From assembly GCF_003149025.1 (NCBI RefSeq), contig NZ_QGDV01000001.1, positions 310,001 through 374,000 on the forward strand: DNA of 64,000 nt. Direction: 5' to 3'. Below the pieces are notes generated by a model. The model did not search any database. It worked only from the letters and a program-made list of their open reading frames with translations, and was not told where the DNA came from. Positions within the stretch are counted from its first letter, which is position 1, and each line of letters starts with the position of its first letter. The position numbers and the translations under genes are program-made. Shown piece after piece: positions 24,454-32,744 of this stretch. The DNA comes from Rathayibacter iranicus NCPPB 2253 = VKM Ac-1602. Its GTDB lineage: Bacteria; Actinomycetota; Actinomycetes; Actinomycetales; Microbacteriaceae.

Positions 24454-25359
24454 ATGCGTCTTCGTGTCCTGCCCATCGGGTGCGCGCTGCTTCTCCTCAG
24501 TGGCTGCGCCTCCGGCGCCGATGACGGCGTGCACAAGCCGTCGTCGATCGAGTTCGTGCCGAACGCCGCGGTGCTCGAGGAGGCGACGGAGTCGGTGCGA
24601 GAGCCGCTGGACGTGTATGGACCGAGCGTGCACGACCGGCAGGTTCTCGAACGGGCGTCGGATCTGCTCGCCGAGGACTGCGTTCGCGCGGCCGGTCACT
24701 CCGTCAGCTTCGTAAACGTACTCGACTACCCGCCCTCTACGATGTGGTCGCTGAAGTACTTCGGGGTGTGGACGAAGGCGAGGGCGTCGCAGGCAGGTCT
24801 CGGATCGCCGCACGATGCACTCGCCGAGGCGCGGCAACGACAGAGTGAGGCGAACTCTGACGAGACGTACGACGCCATCACGCGGTGTGTTGGCGTCGAC
24901 AGCAGAAGCGAACAGATCGCGTCGCTGAGCTACCGGACGCCCGAGGAATCGATCCACGAGCGCGGACGGACTGTGACCTGGTCCTGGGCGAGCGACGACC
25001 CGATTTGGCAGGAAGCGCGCACACAACAAGGCGCGTGCTTGTCCGCGAAGGGTTACGCCCTGGAGGAGCAGCGGGCGTCGATCTCTCCGAAGATCGCGGA
25101 GGCGCCGGACAGTGAGGCGGGTATTCGCGCGGCTTTGGATCAGGTGGACTGCTTGTCGTCGACGGGCGCGGCGCAGACGTTTGTTGATGTCGTGGCCGCG
25201 TATCAGGTGGCGTTCATTGCAGAGAATGAGGCGGCTCTGGTGGCGGATAAGAAGGACACGGACGAGCGGATCGCGTTCGCGCAGAAGGTGATCAGTGAAC
25301 ACGGCGTGACGGACGGACGTGGAATGACAGCATCACGAGCATTGTCGTCTTCCAAGTGA
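24454..25359 (+). CDS. Lipoprotein, paralog 1 of the peptide/transporter locus
   Basis: A 301-residue predicted lipoprotein with lipobox LLSGC (Cys about residue 18). Family unrecognised. The mature part shares with its two paralogs the segments EPLDVYGP, RASDLL-EDC, VNVLDYPPS, KYFG-WTK and TWSWASDDPIWQEA, then a highly conserved C-terminal helix ending FIAENEAALVADKKDTDERI. The C-terminus extends beyond the paralogs (VTDGRGMTASRALSSSK) because the last bases differ. ATG 24454 (TTG 24451 is alternative). Its stop overlaps the GTG of paralog 2 by 4 bp. Likely outer-face anchored and functionally tied to the peptide and transporter (inference). Confidence 0.8.
   Translation: MRLRVLPIGCALLLLSGCASGADDGVHKPSSIEFVPNAAVLEEATESVREPLDVYGPSVHDRQVLERASDLLAEDCVRAAGHSVSFVNVLDYPPSTMWSLKYFGVWTKARASQAGLGSPHDALAEARQRQSEANSDETYDAITRCVGVDSRSEQIASLSYRTPEESIHERGRTVTWSWASDDPIWQEARTQQGACLSAKGYALEEQRASISPKIAEAPDSEAGIRAALDQVDCLSSTGAAQTFVDVVAAYQVAFIAENEAALVADKKDTDERIAFAQKVISEHGVTDGRGMTASRALSSSK
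24975..25305 (+). repeat. Direct repeat, lipoprotein 3' block (copy in paralog 1)
   Basis: 331 bp nearly identical, with no indels, to 27541-27871 in paralog 3 (constant offset 2566). The similarity is far higher than between the upstream parts of the same genes, which points to recent duplication or gene conversion. A third related but more diverged block ends paralog 2 (26011-26228). Confidence 0.85.
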
Positions 25360-26228
25360 TAAGGGCGAATCGCGGATCGTCGGTCCTCGCCGTCTCGATG
25401 TCGTCTATGCTGCTGCTGAGCGGATGCCTATCCTCGCCGGATGCGAACAGTGATGAGCGGCCCTTGATTAATTTTGTGCCGAATGTCGCTATGCTGGATG
25501 AGGCGACCGAGACGGTGCACGAGCCGCTCGACGTCTACGGACCGGACCTGCGCGGTCGCCAGATGCTCGAGCGCGCTTCTGATCTCCTTACTGAGGATTG
25601 CGTCCATCGCGCGGGTCACGCGCTGACCCTGGTCAACGTTCTCGACTATCCGCCGTCTTCGCGGTGGACGGTCAACTACTTCGGGCCCTGGACGAAGGAG
25701 AGAGCGTCGCGAACGGGGCTCGACAGACCATACGATGCGCTTTCCGAAGCTCACCAGAAGGAGGCAGATATTCCTCCCGAGACGACGTCGGCTTTAGGAG
25801 AATGTCGCGATTCAGCAAGAAGCGACGAGAGGAATAATTTCGCGGAGCGCAGTCCCAGTGAGTCGATTTATGAGCGGGGGCAATCAGAGACATGGGCCTG
25901 GGCAAGCCATGATCCGATCTGGGAGAAGGCGCTCGGCGATCTGCAGGGTTGCATGACAGCACAGGGCTACACCTTCGATGCTTCGCGCGGTCCTACCGCG
26001 CCCGTGATCGCGGAGGCGCCGAATAGTGAGGTGGGTATTCGGGCGGCTTTGGATGAAGTGGAGTGTCTGTCGTCGACGGGCGCGGCGCAGACCTTTGTTG
26101 ATGTCGTGGCCGCGTATCAGGTGGCGTTCATTGCGGCGAATGAGGCGGCTCTGGTGGCGGATAAGAAGGACACCGATGAGCGGATCGCGTTAGCGCAGAA
26201 GGTGATCAGTGAACACGGCGGACACTGA
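25356..26228 (+). CDS. Lipoprotein, paralog 2
   Basis: A 290-residue predicted lipoprotein with lipobox LLSGC (Cys about 24). It shares the family segments EPLDVYGPDLRGRQMLERAS, RAGHALTLVNVLDYPPSSRW and the C-terminal FVDVVAAYQVAFIAANEAAL helix with paralogs 1 and 3. Its central part (NNFAERSPSESIYERGQSETWAW) is the most diverged. GTG 25356 overlaps the preceding stop (GTGA). It is followed by the remains of an adaptor gene in the same overlap arrangement that paralog 3 has with the intact adaptor, so it once headed its own unit. Confidence 0.8.
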   Translation: MIRANRGSSVLAVSMSSMLLLSGCLSSPDANSDERPLINFVPNVAMLDEATETVHEPLDVYGPDLRGRQMLERASDLLTEDCVHRAGHALTLVNVLDYPPSSRWTVNYFGPWTKERASRTGLDRPYDALSEAHQKEADIPPETTSALGECRDSARSDERNNFAERSPSESIYERGQSETWAWASHDPIWEKALGDLQGCMTAQGYTFDASRGPTAPVIAEAPNSEVGIRAALDEVECLSSTGAAQTFVDVVAAYQVAFIAANEAALVADKKDTDERIALAQKVISEHGGH

Positions 26229-26345
26229 CGACGACGGGCGCTGTCGAGTGTCGGATGATGCCCCTGCCCTCGGCGCTTCTTACGGTCGGTGGCAGGATGG
26301 CCGCCAGCGTCCATGTGGTTGCTCCAATAGCGGGCGTAACGGGGC
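26209..26345 (+). pseudogene. Remnant of an HlyD-like adaptor gene
   Basis: It starts GTGAACACGGCGGACACTGA inside the end of paralog 2, exactly as the intact adaptor gene starts in paralog 3 (27861). It then jumps to sequence matching about 28036-28135 of the intact gene: CTGACGACGACGGGC, TCGGCGCT, ACGGTCGGTGG, CGTCAGCGTCCA-like stretches in the same order. Substitutions and small indels break the frame and the remaining 1.1 kb is missing. It marks an internally deleted copy of the lipoprotein-adaptor unit. Confidence 0.7.
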
Positions 26346-26608
26346 CGGACTGAGTGGGCGGAGGCGCTCGAACGGGCCTGCGGCGACCGCCCCCGCCGGT
26401 GCCTACGCGAGAGGACTTGGCGCGTATTGACTGTATGAGGGAAGGTTGTCACCGGGAGATGTTGACCCAAAAAGTCCAGGTCGGAGCGGCGTTTCGCGAC
26501 CTCTGGACGCCAATCCGCGGAAGCGACGTTCTGCGCCAGATCGCTCGTGCGCTCCTCGGCTTGTGGTTCGCTCAACTTCGTTCACAGGAACTGTCGAAAG
26601 GAAATACC

Positions 26609-27013
26609 ATGAGTCACATCGCACGTTCTACTTTTCCCCGCCGTCTCATCCTCGCCGCGGGCTCAGCCGCGATCGCGACCGTGTCCGTGCTCGCATGCGG
26701 CGTCGCACCGGCGAGCGCCGACCAAAGGCAGTTCTGCCCGGAGGGTCAGTACTGTGCCTGGGAGAACGACCAGAGACAAGGCAATATTTTCAACAACGTA
26801 GTGACTATGAGCTACGTAGGCGACTCCTGGAACGACCAGTTTTCTTCTTTAGAAAACAGGAAGCGCGACAGTGTTGTGTTCTATGAGGAGTTGGGGTCCG
26901 GTGGTGATGAGCGGGTGGTGAGGCACGACGAGGTTGCGCAGCAGCTCCAGTTCGAGTGGACCGACCATGCATCGACGTGGAATGACTGCATTTCGAGCAT
27001 TACGGCTTACTGA
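26609..27013 (+). CDS. Secreted I36-type (peptidase-inhibitor family) small protein
   Basis: A 134-residue precursor. A Sec signal peptide ends at about GVAPASA (residue 37), leaving a mature protein of about 97 residues. CPEGQYCAWENDQRQGN matches the start of the I36 (SMI-like beta-gamma-crystallin) fold, and the end WNDCISSITAY is typical of that family. Three cysteines remain in the mature form, so one may be unpaired. ATG 26609 has an AAAGGA Shine-Dalgarno sequence. The stop lies 3 nt before lipoprotein paralog 3, so the peptide, lipoprotein, adaptor and transporter form one operon. The role could be a protease inhibitor or an antagonistic peptide; neither is shown by sequence. Confidence 0.8.
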   Translation: MSHIARSTFPRRLILAAGSAAIATVSVLACGVAPASADQRQFCPEGQYCAWENDQRQGNIFNNVVTMSYVGDSWNDQFSSLENRKRDSVVFYEELGSGGDERVVRHDEVAQQLQFEWTDHASTWNDCISSITAY

Positions 27014-27016
27014 CCG

Positions 27017-27880
27017 ATGAGACGCACCCGAGTGTTCGTAGTGGCGGTATCAGTTGTGCTCTTGAGCGGATGCGTTCCGTCGCAGGGTGAGGCTCGTGGC
27101 GATCGGCCGTCGATCAATTTCGTTGCGGGTGCCGCAGTGCTGAATGAAGCGACAGAGACGGTGCAGGAGCCGCTCGACGTATATGGACCTGACATCCGTG
27201 GCCGTCAGCTTCTGGATCGTGCGTCGGATTTGCTCACGGAGGACTGCGTGCACCAGGCCGGACATGCGCTCACTCTGGTCAACGTGCTCGATTACCCGCC
27301 ATCCACTCAGTGGAGCCTCAAGTACTTCGGTCCCTGGACGAAGGACAGGGCCTCGCGGACAGGTCTCGACAGCCCCTACGACGCGCTGTCCGAAGCTCAC
27401 CGGGTTGAGGATGCGACTATTCCGCCCGAGACGTACTCGGTCATAAAGAATTGCATGGCCGCTGAGACCAAGAGTGACGAGGTGAAGAGTCTGGAGCAGC
27501 GTCAACCGGAGGAGTCGATCTTCGAGCGGGGCCGTACAGCGACCTGGTCCTGGGCGAGCGACGACCCGATTTGGCAGGAAGCGCGCACACAACAAGGCGC
27601 GTGCTTGTCCGCGAAGGGTTACGCCCTGGAGGAGCAGCGGGCGTCGATCTCTCCGAAGATCGCGGAGGCGCCGAATAGTGAGGCGGGTATTCGCGCGGCT
27701 TTGGATCAGGTGGATTGCTTGTCGTCGACGGGCGCGGCGCAGACGTTTGTTGATGTCGTGGCCGCGTATCAGGTGGCGTTCATCGCGGAGAATGAGGCGG
27801 CTCTGGTGGCGGATAAGAAGGACACCGATGAGCGCATTGCGTTCGCGCAGAAGGTGATCAGTGAACACGGCGGACACTGA
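27017..27880 (+). CDS. Lipoprotein, paralog 3
   Basis: A 287-residue predicted lipoprotein with lipobox LLSGC (Cys about 19). The body is shared with paralogs 1 and 2 (PLDVYGPDIRGRQLLDRASD, YPPSTQWSLKYFGPWTK); its 3' 331 bp are nearly identical to paralog 1. It starts 3 nt after the I36 gene and its end overlaps the adaptor start by 20 nt, so it sits between a secreted peptide and its probable transporter. An immunity or substrate-delivery role is a reasonable inference. The family is not recognised. Confidence 0.82.
   Translation: MRRTRVFVVAVSVVLLSGCVPSQGEARGDRPSINFVAGAAVLNEATETVQEPLDVYGPDIRGRQLLDRASDLLTEDCVHQAGHALTLVNVLDYPPSTQWSLKYFGPWTKDRASRTGLDSPYDALSEAHRVEDATIPPETYSVIKNCMAAETKSDEVKSLEQRQPEESIFERGRTATWSWASDDPIWQEARTQQGACLSAKGYALEEQRASISPKIAEAPNSEAGIRAALDQVDCLSSTGAAQTFVDVVAAYQVAFIAENEAALVADKKDTDERIAFAQKVISEHGGH
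27541..27871 (+). repeat. Direct repeat, lipoprotein 3' block (copy in paralog 3)
   Basis: Partner of 24975-25305, same orientation, no indels. Only scattered substitutions are seen, such as GACAGTGAG versus AATAGTGAG in the middle. Confidence 0.85.
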
Positions 27881-29099
27881 CGAGACCCGGGGGCCGCGGC
27901 TGCGGCTCGGCCCCCGCCCGTGGGTGATCGTTGTTGTGCTTGTCCCCGTGATCGGCGCGATGGCGGTGGCCTTCCTCCTGGGGCAGGCACTTCGCGCGCC
28001 TGACGCGACCGCTTTCGATAATGCTCAGCGGACCCTGACGACGACGGGCACCGTCGAGAAGCGGGCACTACCGCTTCCTTCGGCGCTCGGCACGGTCGGT
28101 GGTAGCACGTCCGTCAGCGTCCACGCGGTCGCTCCCGCCGGTGCCGCTGCGGCGCAGATCACGGCTGCACCGCTCGGCTCCGGCGCGGCCGTGACCGATG
28201 GCGCACTCTTGTTCGCCGTGGCGGAGCGACCCGTGTTCGCGTTGGCGATCGACGGTCCGCGCTATCGCGATCTGGTCCAGGGTGACGAGGGCGAGGACGT
28301 CCTCGCCCTGAACGGCGCCCTGTCCCGTCTCGGCTATGCGGCGGATCCGGAGAAGGCGACCTTCGACTCCGCGACCGTCGCCTCCCTGGCGGCCTTCTAC
28401 GATGACCGCGGCTACCAGGCGCAGCGCGGACCGGACGTCGTCTCGGCGACTCCCGCCTCCACCGCTCCCGCTGGGACGCTGGCTCCCGCTGCGACGCCCG
28501 CTCCCGCTGCGACGCAGGCTCCGACCACCGCGACGCCCGGGCCGAGGGGCGGTCGCCTGCCATTCAGCGAGATCGTCGACCTCGACCGATCCGACTTCAC
28601 CGTCGCCTCCGCGCCGTCTCTCTACTCCACGGTTCCGGCGGACGGCCAGGTGATGACCTGGACTGTGCCGCCTGACCGCGTGGTCGCGCGTGTCGATGTC
28701 GCGTCCGCTGATTCGCTTACGGCAGGAGAGGCGGCGTCGATCGTCGATCCTGCCTCGGCGGGGCACGCGGACGGCGTGATCGAGAGCATCGGGCCGTTCG
28801 CCCCGTCGGCAGATAAGTCCGCTCCGGGGCACGACGTCACCGTCATCGTCTCGGCAGAGACGAGACCTGCGCTGCACTCCGGCGCCTCCGTCACCGTGAC
28901 CTTCGGCGAGCGTGGCGCCGAGCGGCTCGCCGTTCCTGCGACGGCACTTCGGCAGGACGGCACCACGAGCTTCGTGAACGTTGATCGCGTCGGCGGCCAG
29001 CAGCGCGTCGAAATCAACGTCCGCGCCGTCGCTGATGGCTGGGCGCTGCTCGACGGTGAGCCCGCGCTCACTGTGGGCGAGACTGTTGTGATCGGCTGA
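27861..29099 (+). CDS. HlyD-like membrane-fusion adaptor with peptidoglycan-binding domain
   Basis: A 412-residue protein. One N-terminal membrane helix (PWVIVVVLVPVIGAMAVAFLLG) anchors it. An extracytoplasmic part contains a PG_binding_1-like stretch (GDEGEDVLALNGALSRLGYA, then FDSATVASLAAFYDDRGY). Next comes a low-complexity Ala/Pro/Thr linker with repeated APA units (about residues 195-230) and a C-terminal barrel ending GWALLDGEPALTVGETVVIG. Such adaptors couple MacB-type transporters to the cell wall. GTG 27861 overlaps the lipoprotein gene; the transporter gene follows 4 bp later. Confidence 0.85.
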   Translation: MNTADTDETRGPRLRLGPRPWVIVVVLVPVIGAMAVAFLLGQALRAPDATAFDNAQRTLTTTGTVEKRALPLPSALGTVGGSTSVSVHAVAPAGAAAAQITAAPLGSGAAVTDGALLFAVAERPVFALAIDGPRYRDLVQGDEGEDVLALNGALSRLGYAADPEKATFDSATVASLAAFYDDRGYQAQRGPDVVSATPASTAPAGTLAPAATPAPAATQAPTTATPGPRGGRLPFSEIVDLDRSDFTVASAPSLYSTVPADGQVMTWTVPPDRVVARVDVASADSLTAGEAASIVDPASAGHADGVIESIGPFAPSADKSAPGHDVTVIVSAETRPALHSGASVTVTFGERGAERLAVPATALRQDGTTSFVNVDRVGGQQRVEINVRAVADGWALLDGEPALTVGETVVIG

Positions 29100-29103
29100 C
29101 GCG

Positions 29104-31014
29104 GTGCCGGTCCTTGACTGTTCGGGCGTCCAGCGACGTTTCGACGCCGACAACCACCCTCTGCGCGGCGTCGATCTCGCGGTGCGCCGGGGGGAGTTCA
29201 TAGCGATCACCGGTCCCTCCGGATCCGGGAAGTCCACACTCCTGAACATCCTCGGTCTGCTTGATCGCCCGAGCGAGGGCCGCTTCAGCGTCGATGGGAT
29301 CGACACGGCGGTGATGACGGATCGGCAGCGGGACGAACTCCGCGCCCTGCGGTTCGGCTTCGTCTTTCAGGAGGCTCACCTGCTGCCGGGGCGCACGGCC
29401 GCGCAAAACGTCGCGGTCGGCGCGCACTCGGGACGGATCGACGTCGACCTGATGGAGGATCGGATCACCGAGGCGCTCGCCGCCGTCGGGCTCGGGCACA
29501 AGGCGAATGCGCGCGTCGATCTACTCTCCGGAGGCGAACGTCAGCGCGTCGCGATCGCGCGGGCGCTGGTGCACCGGCCGAGCGTGCTGCTGCTGGATGA
29601 ACCGACCGGCAGCCTCGACGAGGAGACCGGGGACCGGATCGTCAGCCTCCTCGAAACGCTGCGCGACGGTGGTCTTGCGCTCGTCGTGGTCACTCACGAC
29701 ACGCGTCTGGCCGCGCGCGCCGACCGGCATCTCGCGATGCGGCACGGGCGTCTCGAGGGTCCGGAGGCGCCATCGGACCCGGAGCCCGACGCCTCCTCCC
29801 CGAATTCATCACAGCTGCGGGTGCCTCCTCATCGGCGGATCCGTACGCTCCTCTCGGACGCGGTGCTCGGCCTCCTCGCCAAGCCGGCGCGGGGAGTGGT
29901 CGCCGTCGCGATCGTCGCGGTCGGAGCCGGCGGATTTGTCGCGGCTGATGCGCTGGCTGTGACCGCATCGCGACAGGTCGATGACACGGTCCGTAGCGCC
30001 GCCGGCGACCTCGTCCGGCTGACACCGAGCGGGACGGACCGCGATGTGACCGAGGCGGATGCGGAACGTCTCGCACATGTCGAGGGTGTTCTCCATGTGG
30101 GATTGCGCTGGGATGTCGCTGGTCTCCGCGCCCCCGTACGGCGGTCGCAGAATGCTGTGCTCGACGAGAGCGGCGCGGGGGTCCCCGTGGTCGCCCTCGG
30201 AGCCGACGCGGTGGGGGCGCTCGAGATCAGCACCGTGCCAACTTCTTCCGCCGCTCTGCTGTCCGCCCCGGAGCCGATCTCGAGTCGGATCGCCCTCGTC
30301 GGTGCGGAGGCGGCGGAGCGGCTGGGCATCGTCCCAGGGTCCGACGGGGCAACCCTTTCGATGGGAGGGAAAACCTTCAGCGTCGTAGGGAGCATCGCCT
30401 CAGCGAGCCCGGCGGGCGCGGATTTGACCCGGGCGATCGTCATCGGCCACCAGGCGATTGACGTGATCTCGGAGGGCACCCAGGGTGGCATGCTCCTCGG
30501 CACGACCGAGCCGGGACTTGCCCGCGCGGTCGCAGACATCGCCCCTACTGCATTGAATCCCGCCGCCCCGACCGCGTTCCATTCCGAGACGACGGCCGAC
30601 CTCGCGCAGCTGCGCAGTCGCATCAACGATCAGCTCGAACAGCTGGTGCGAACGACGGGGGCCATACTGCTCGTACTTGCGGTGCTCGGCGCCTTCGCCA
30701 CGGCTTGGAGCGGAGTGAGTGCCCGGCGGGCCGAGATCGGCCTGCGCCGGGCGCTCGGAGCGTCGCGTTCGGCGATCGGGGCTCTCTTCGTGCTCGAGAG
30801 CGCGTTGACGGGACTCCTCGGCGGCGCCCTCGGCACTGCTCTGGGCATCGGGGTCGTGCTCGTGACCGCCTCCGGGCAGGGTTGGACTCCCGTCGTCGCG
30901 GTGGAGGTTCTCGCGCAGGGGCCTTTGCTCGGCGCCCTGGTCGGCGGAGTTGCTGCCCTCGTGCCGGCCGGACGCTCGGCGGCCGTGGATCCGGCGCGCG
31001 AGCTGCGCAGCTGA
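29104..31014 (+). CDS. MacB-like ABC transporter, ATPase fused to FtsX-type permease
   Basis: A 636-residue fusion. The ATPase domain (1-225) has Walker A GPSGSGKST near residue 37, signature LSGGERQRVAIARAL near 140, and Walker B VLLLDEPTGSLD near 162. The permease has one helix near 255-275, a large extracytoplasmic MacB domain, and three C-terminal helices with the FtsX motif RAEIGLRRALGASRSAIGALFVLESALTG. MacB-type machines export or sense peptides and lipoproteins by mechanotransmission rather than through a channel. GTG 29104. Last gene of the I36 operon, so the peptide or the lipoprotein is its likely client. Confidence 0.9.
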   Translation: MPVLDCSGVQRRFDADNHPLRGVDLAVRRGEFIAITGPSGSGKSTLLNILGLLDRPSEGRFSVDGIDTAVMTDRQRDELRALRFGFVFQEAHLLPGRTAAQNVAVGAHSGRIDVDLMEDRITEALAAVGLGHKANARVDLLSGGERQRVAIARALVHRPSVLLLDEPTGSLDEETGDRIVSLLETLRDGGLALVVVTHDTRLAARADRHLAMRHGRLEGPEAPSDPEPDASSPNSSQLRVPPHRRIRTLLSDAVLGLLAKPARGVVAVAIVAVGAGGFVAADALAVTASRQVDDTVRSAAGDLVRLTPSGTDRDVTEADAERLAHVEGVLHVGLRWDVAGLRAPVRRSQNAVLDESGAGVPVVALGADAVGALEISTVPTSSAALLSAPEPISSRIALVGAEAAERLGIVPGSDGATLSMGGKTFSVVGSIASASPAGADLTRAIVIGHQAIDVISEGTQGGMLLGTTEPGLARAVADIAPTALNPAAPTAFHSETTADLAQLRSRINDQLEQLVRTTGAILLVLAVLGAFATAWSGVSARRAEIGLRRALGASRSAIGALFVLESALTGLLGGALGTALGIGVVLVTASGQGWTPVVAVEVLAQGPLLGALVGGVAALVPAGRSAAVDPARELRS

Positions 31015-31054
31015 CCGCACACGGGGACGCTCTGACCGCTGCCACACTGGGCGC

Positions 31055-32146
31055 GTGAGCAGGCTGAGAGTCGTCGTCGCGCCGGATTCATTCAAGGGCT
31101 CGGCGAGCGCCATCGAGGTCGCCAGGGCGCTCGCCGAGGGGTGGCGTCGGGAGCGTCCGCACGATGAGATCGTGCTCGCGCCGATGGCCGACGGGGGAGA
31201 GGGCACGGTCGATGCCTTCGCACTCTCGGTCCCCGAGGCTCGGCGGCACGCGCTTAGTGTCCCCGGGCCGGACGACCAGCCGGTCCGGACCGAGTGGCTC
31301 CTCTTACCGGATGGGACGGCCGTGGTGGAGCTCGCGTCGGCTAGCGGGATCACGCTGCTCGACTCCCTCCGCCCGCTCACCGCGCACACCCGCGGCTTCG
31401 GCCGCGTGATCGCGGCGGCCCTCGACGCAGGTGCCCGGGCGCTGCTGCTCGCGATCGGTGGCAGCGCATCGACCGACGGCGGGGTCGGCGCCCTGCGCGA
31501 ACTGGGTGCGCGTTTCCTCACCGTCGCGGGGAATGAGGTGGGCGATGGTGGAGGCGCGCTGCACGAACTCGCCCGGGTCGACCTCTCGGGGCTGAGGCCG
31601 ATCCCGGTGGGCGGCGCGAGGATCCTCAGCGACGTCACCCATCCGCTGCTGGGCGACGGTGGTGCCGCACGGGTCTTCGGTCCGCAAAAGGGCGCCGGAG
31701 TCGATGACATCCTGCGCCTGGACGACGGGCTCCGCCACCTCGCCGCGCACCTCGACGCAGATGCGGAAGCGGCAGGCGCGGGAGCCGCGGGCGGCACAGG
31801 ATTTGGACTGCTCGCCTGGGGTGCGCACCTCTCTGCCGGCTCGGCGGCCGTCGGCGAAGCCCTCGGGCTGCCGCGGCTCGTCGCTGGCGCCGATGTTGTG
31901 ATCACGGGAGAGGGGCGCTTCGACGCGCAGTCGACGGCGGGCAAGGTCCCCTCCTACGTCCTGGGGCTGGCGGAGGCGGCCGGCGCGCGCACGCTGCTCG
32001 TCGCGGGCGCGCTCAAGGCGCCGACCACGGCCTTCGCCGCGGCGATGTCGCTGACGGAGGAGGCGGGCTCGACGGCCGCGGCGCTCGCGGACCCCCTACC
32101 GCACCTCCGCACGGTCGCCCGCGAACTGGCGGCGCTCGTGAGGTGA
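31055..32146 (+). CDS. Glycerate kinase
   Basis: A 363-residue glycerate kinase of the GarK/GlxK family (glycerate + ATP to 2- or 3-phosphoglycerate). Family motifs are VVVAPDSFKGSASAIEVARA at the N-terminus, MADGGEGTVDAF, IGGSASTDGGVGALRELGARF and the C-terminal ADVVITGEGRFDAQSTAGK. GTG 31055 with no clear Shine-Dalgarno sequence; probably leaderless or read through from the transporter gene 40 bp upstream. Its metabolic context is not shown by neighbours. Confidence 0.93.
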   Translation: MSRLRVVVAPDSFKGSASAIEVARALAEGWRRERPHDEIVLAPMADGGEGTVDAFALSVPEARRHALSVPGPDDQPVRTEWLLLPDGTAVVELASASGITLLDSLRPLTAHTRGFGRVIAAALDAGARALLLAIGGSASTDGGVGALRELGARFLTVAGNEVGDGGGALHELARVDLSGLRPIPVGGARILSDVTHPLLGDGGAARVFGPQKGAGVDDILRLDDGLRHLAAHLDADAEAAGAGAAGGTGFGLLAWGAHLSAGSAAVGEALGLPRLVAGADVVITGEGRFDAQSTAGKVPSYVLGLAEAAGARTLLVAGALKAPTTAFAAAMSLTEEAGSTAAALADPLPHLRTVARELAALVR

Positions 32147-32237
32147 GCGGTCGATCCGGGATGTCGGTGGTCGGGCGTACCGTACGAGCAGACCGACACG
32201 CCGAGCCGCGGTGTACCCAGAGAACCGACCACGACTC

Positions 32238-32330
32238 TCCACAGCTGTGGATGATTCGTCCGGATCCGCGTCCTTCCGCGGTTCCGCAGGCTCTGGCCTG
32301 TGGATGAACGGGGGAGAAACCGGTGGATAA
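32238..32330. promoter_or_regulatory. Cluster of DnaA-box-like sites upstream of nrdH
   Basis: A perfect palindrome TCCACAGCTGTGGA (32238-32251) carries TGTGGATGA (32246-32254). A second TGTGGATGA is at 32299-32307 and GGTGGATAA at 32322-32330, all close to the DnaA-box consensus TGTGGATAA. They lie in the 379-bp gap before nrdH, so DnaA control of ribonucleotide reductase, as known in E. coli, is possible. Confidence 0.4.
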
Positions 32331-32343
32331 CTACACCGCTGTA

Positions 32344-32391
32344 ACTACTACTTCTAGTGGGCTCACGCCGGGCGCCCCCCTATATGTAGTA
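32344..32391. promoter_or_regulatory. Tandem NrdR-box candidates
   Basis: Two 16-bp boxes, ACTACTACTTCTAGTG (32344-32359) and CCCCCTATATGTAGTA (32376-32391), have their TAGT ends exactly 32 bp apart (about three helical turns), the arrangement typical of NrdR repressor sites upstream of nrd operons. The second overlaps a plausible TATATG/TAGTAT promoter region. Confidence 0.6.
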
Positions 32392-32525
32392 TTGCTGAGC
32401 AGGCCGGAGCGAGAGCCCCCACCCGCACCCCACACTTCGCTACGACCGTCTCCCGAACCCCGCCCGCACACCGGGCCACCGCCGGGAGCGGCCCCGAGGC
32501 CCCTCCTCCCCGAAAGGCACCACCC

Positions 32526-32744
32526 ATGGCTGTGACGGTTTACACCAAGCCCTCCTGCGTCCAGTGCACCGCGACCTACCGCGCCCTCGACAGCAAGGGC
32601 ATCGACTACGAGGTGTTCGACCTCTCCGTCGACGAGAAGGCTCTCGAGGCCGTCAAGGCCCTCGGCTACCTCCAGGCGCCGGTCGTGATCACGGACGATG
32701 ATCACTGGTCCGGCTTCCGCCCCGACAAAATCGCCTCTCTCTGA
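32526..32744 (+). CDS. nrdH: Glutaredoxin-like NrdH redoxin
   Basis: A 72-residue redoxin that donates electrons to the class Ib ribonucleotide reductase. Active site CVQC at residues 14-17 and the C-terminal WSGFRPDKIASL motif (WSGFRP) are diagnostic of NrdH. ATG 32526. Its stop (32742-32744) lies within the left arm of structured element copy 2. First gene of nrdHIEF. Confidence 0.97.
   Translation: MAVTVYTKPSCVQCTATYRALDSKGIDYEVFDLSVDEKALEAVKALGYLQAPVVITDDDHWSGFRPDKIASL

Noticed and set aside
24454-27880. Lactococcin 972-type bacteriocin operon
   Set aside because: The peptide has the I36 fold start (CPEGQYCAW) and not the lactococcin 972 sequence, and no DUF1430-type membrane protein is present; an antagonistic role remains possible but not under that name.
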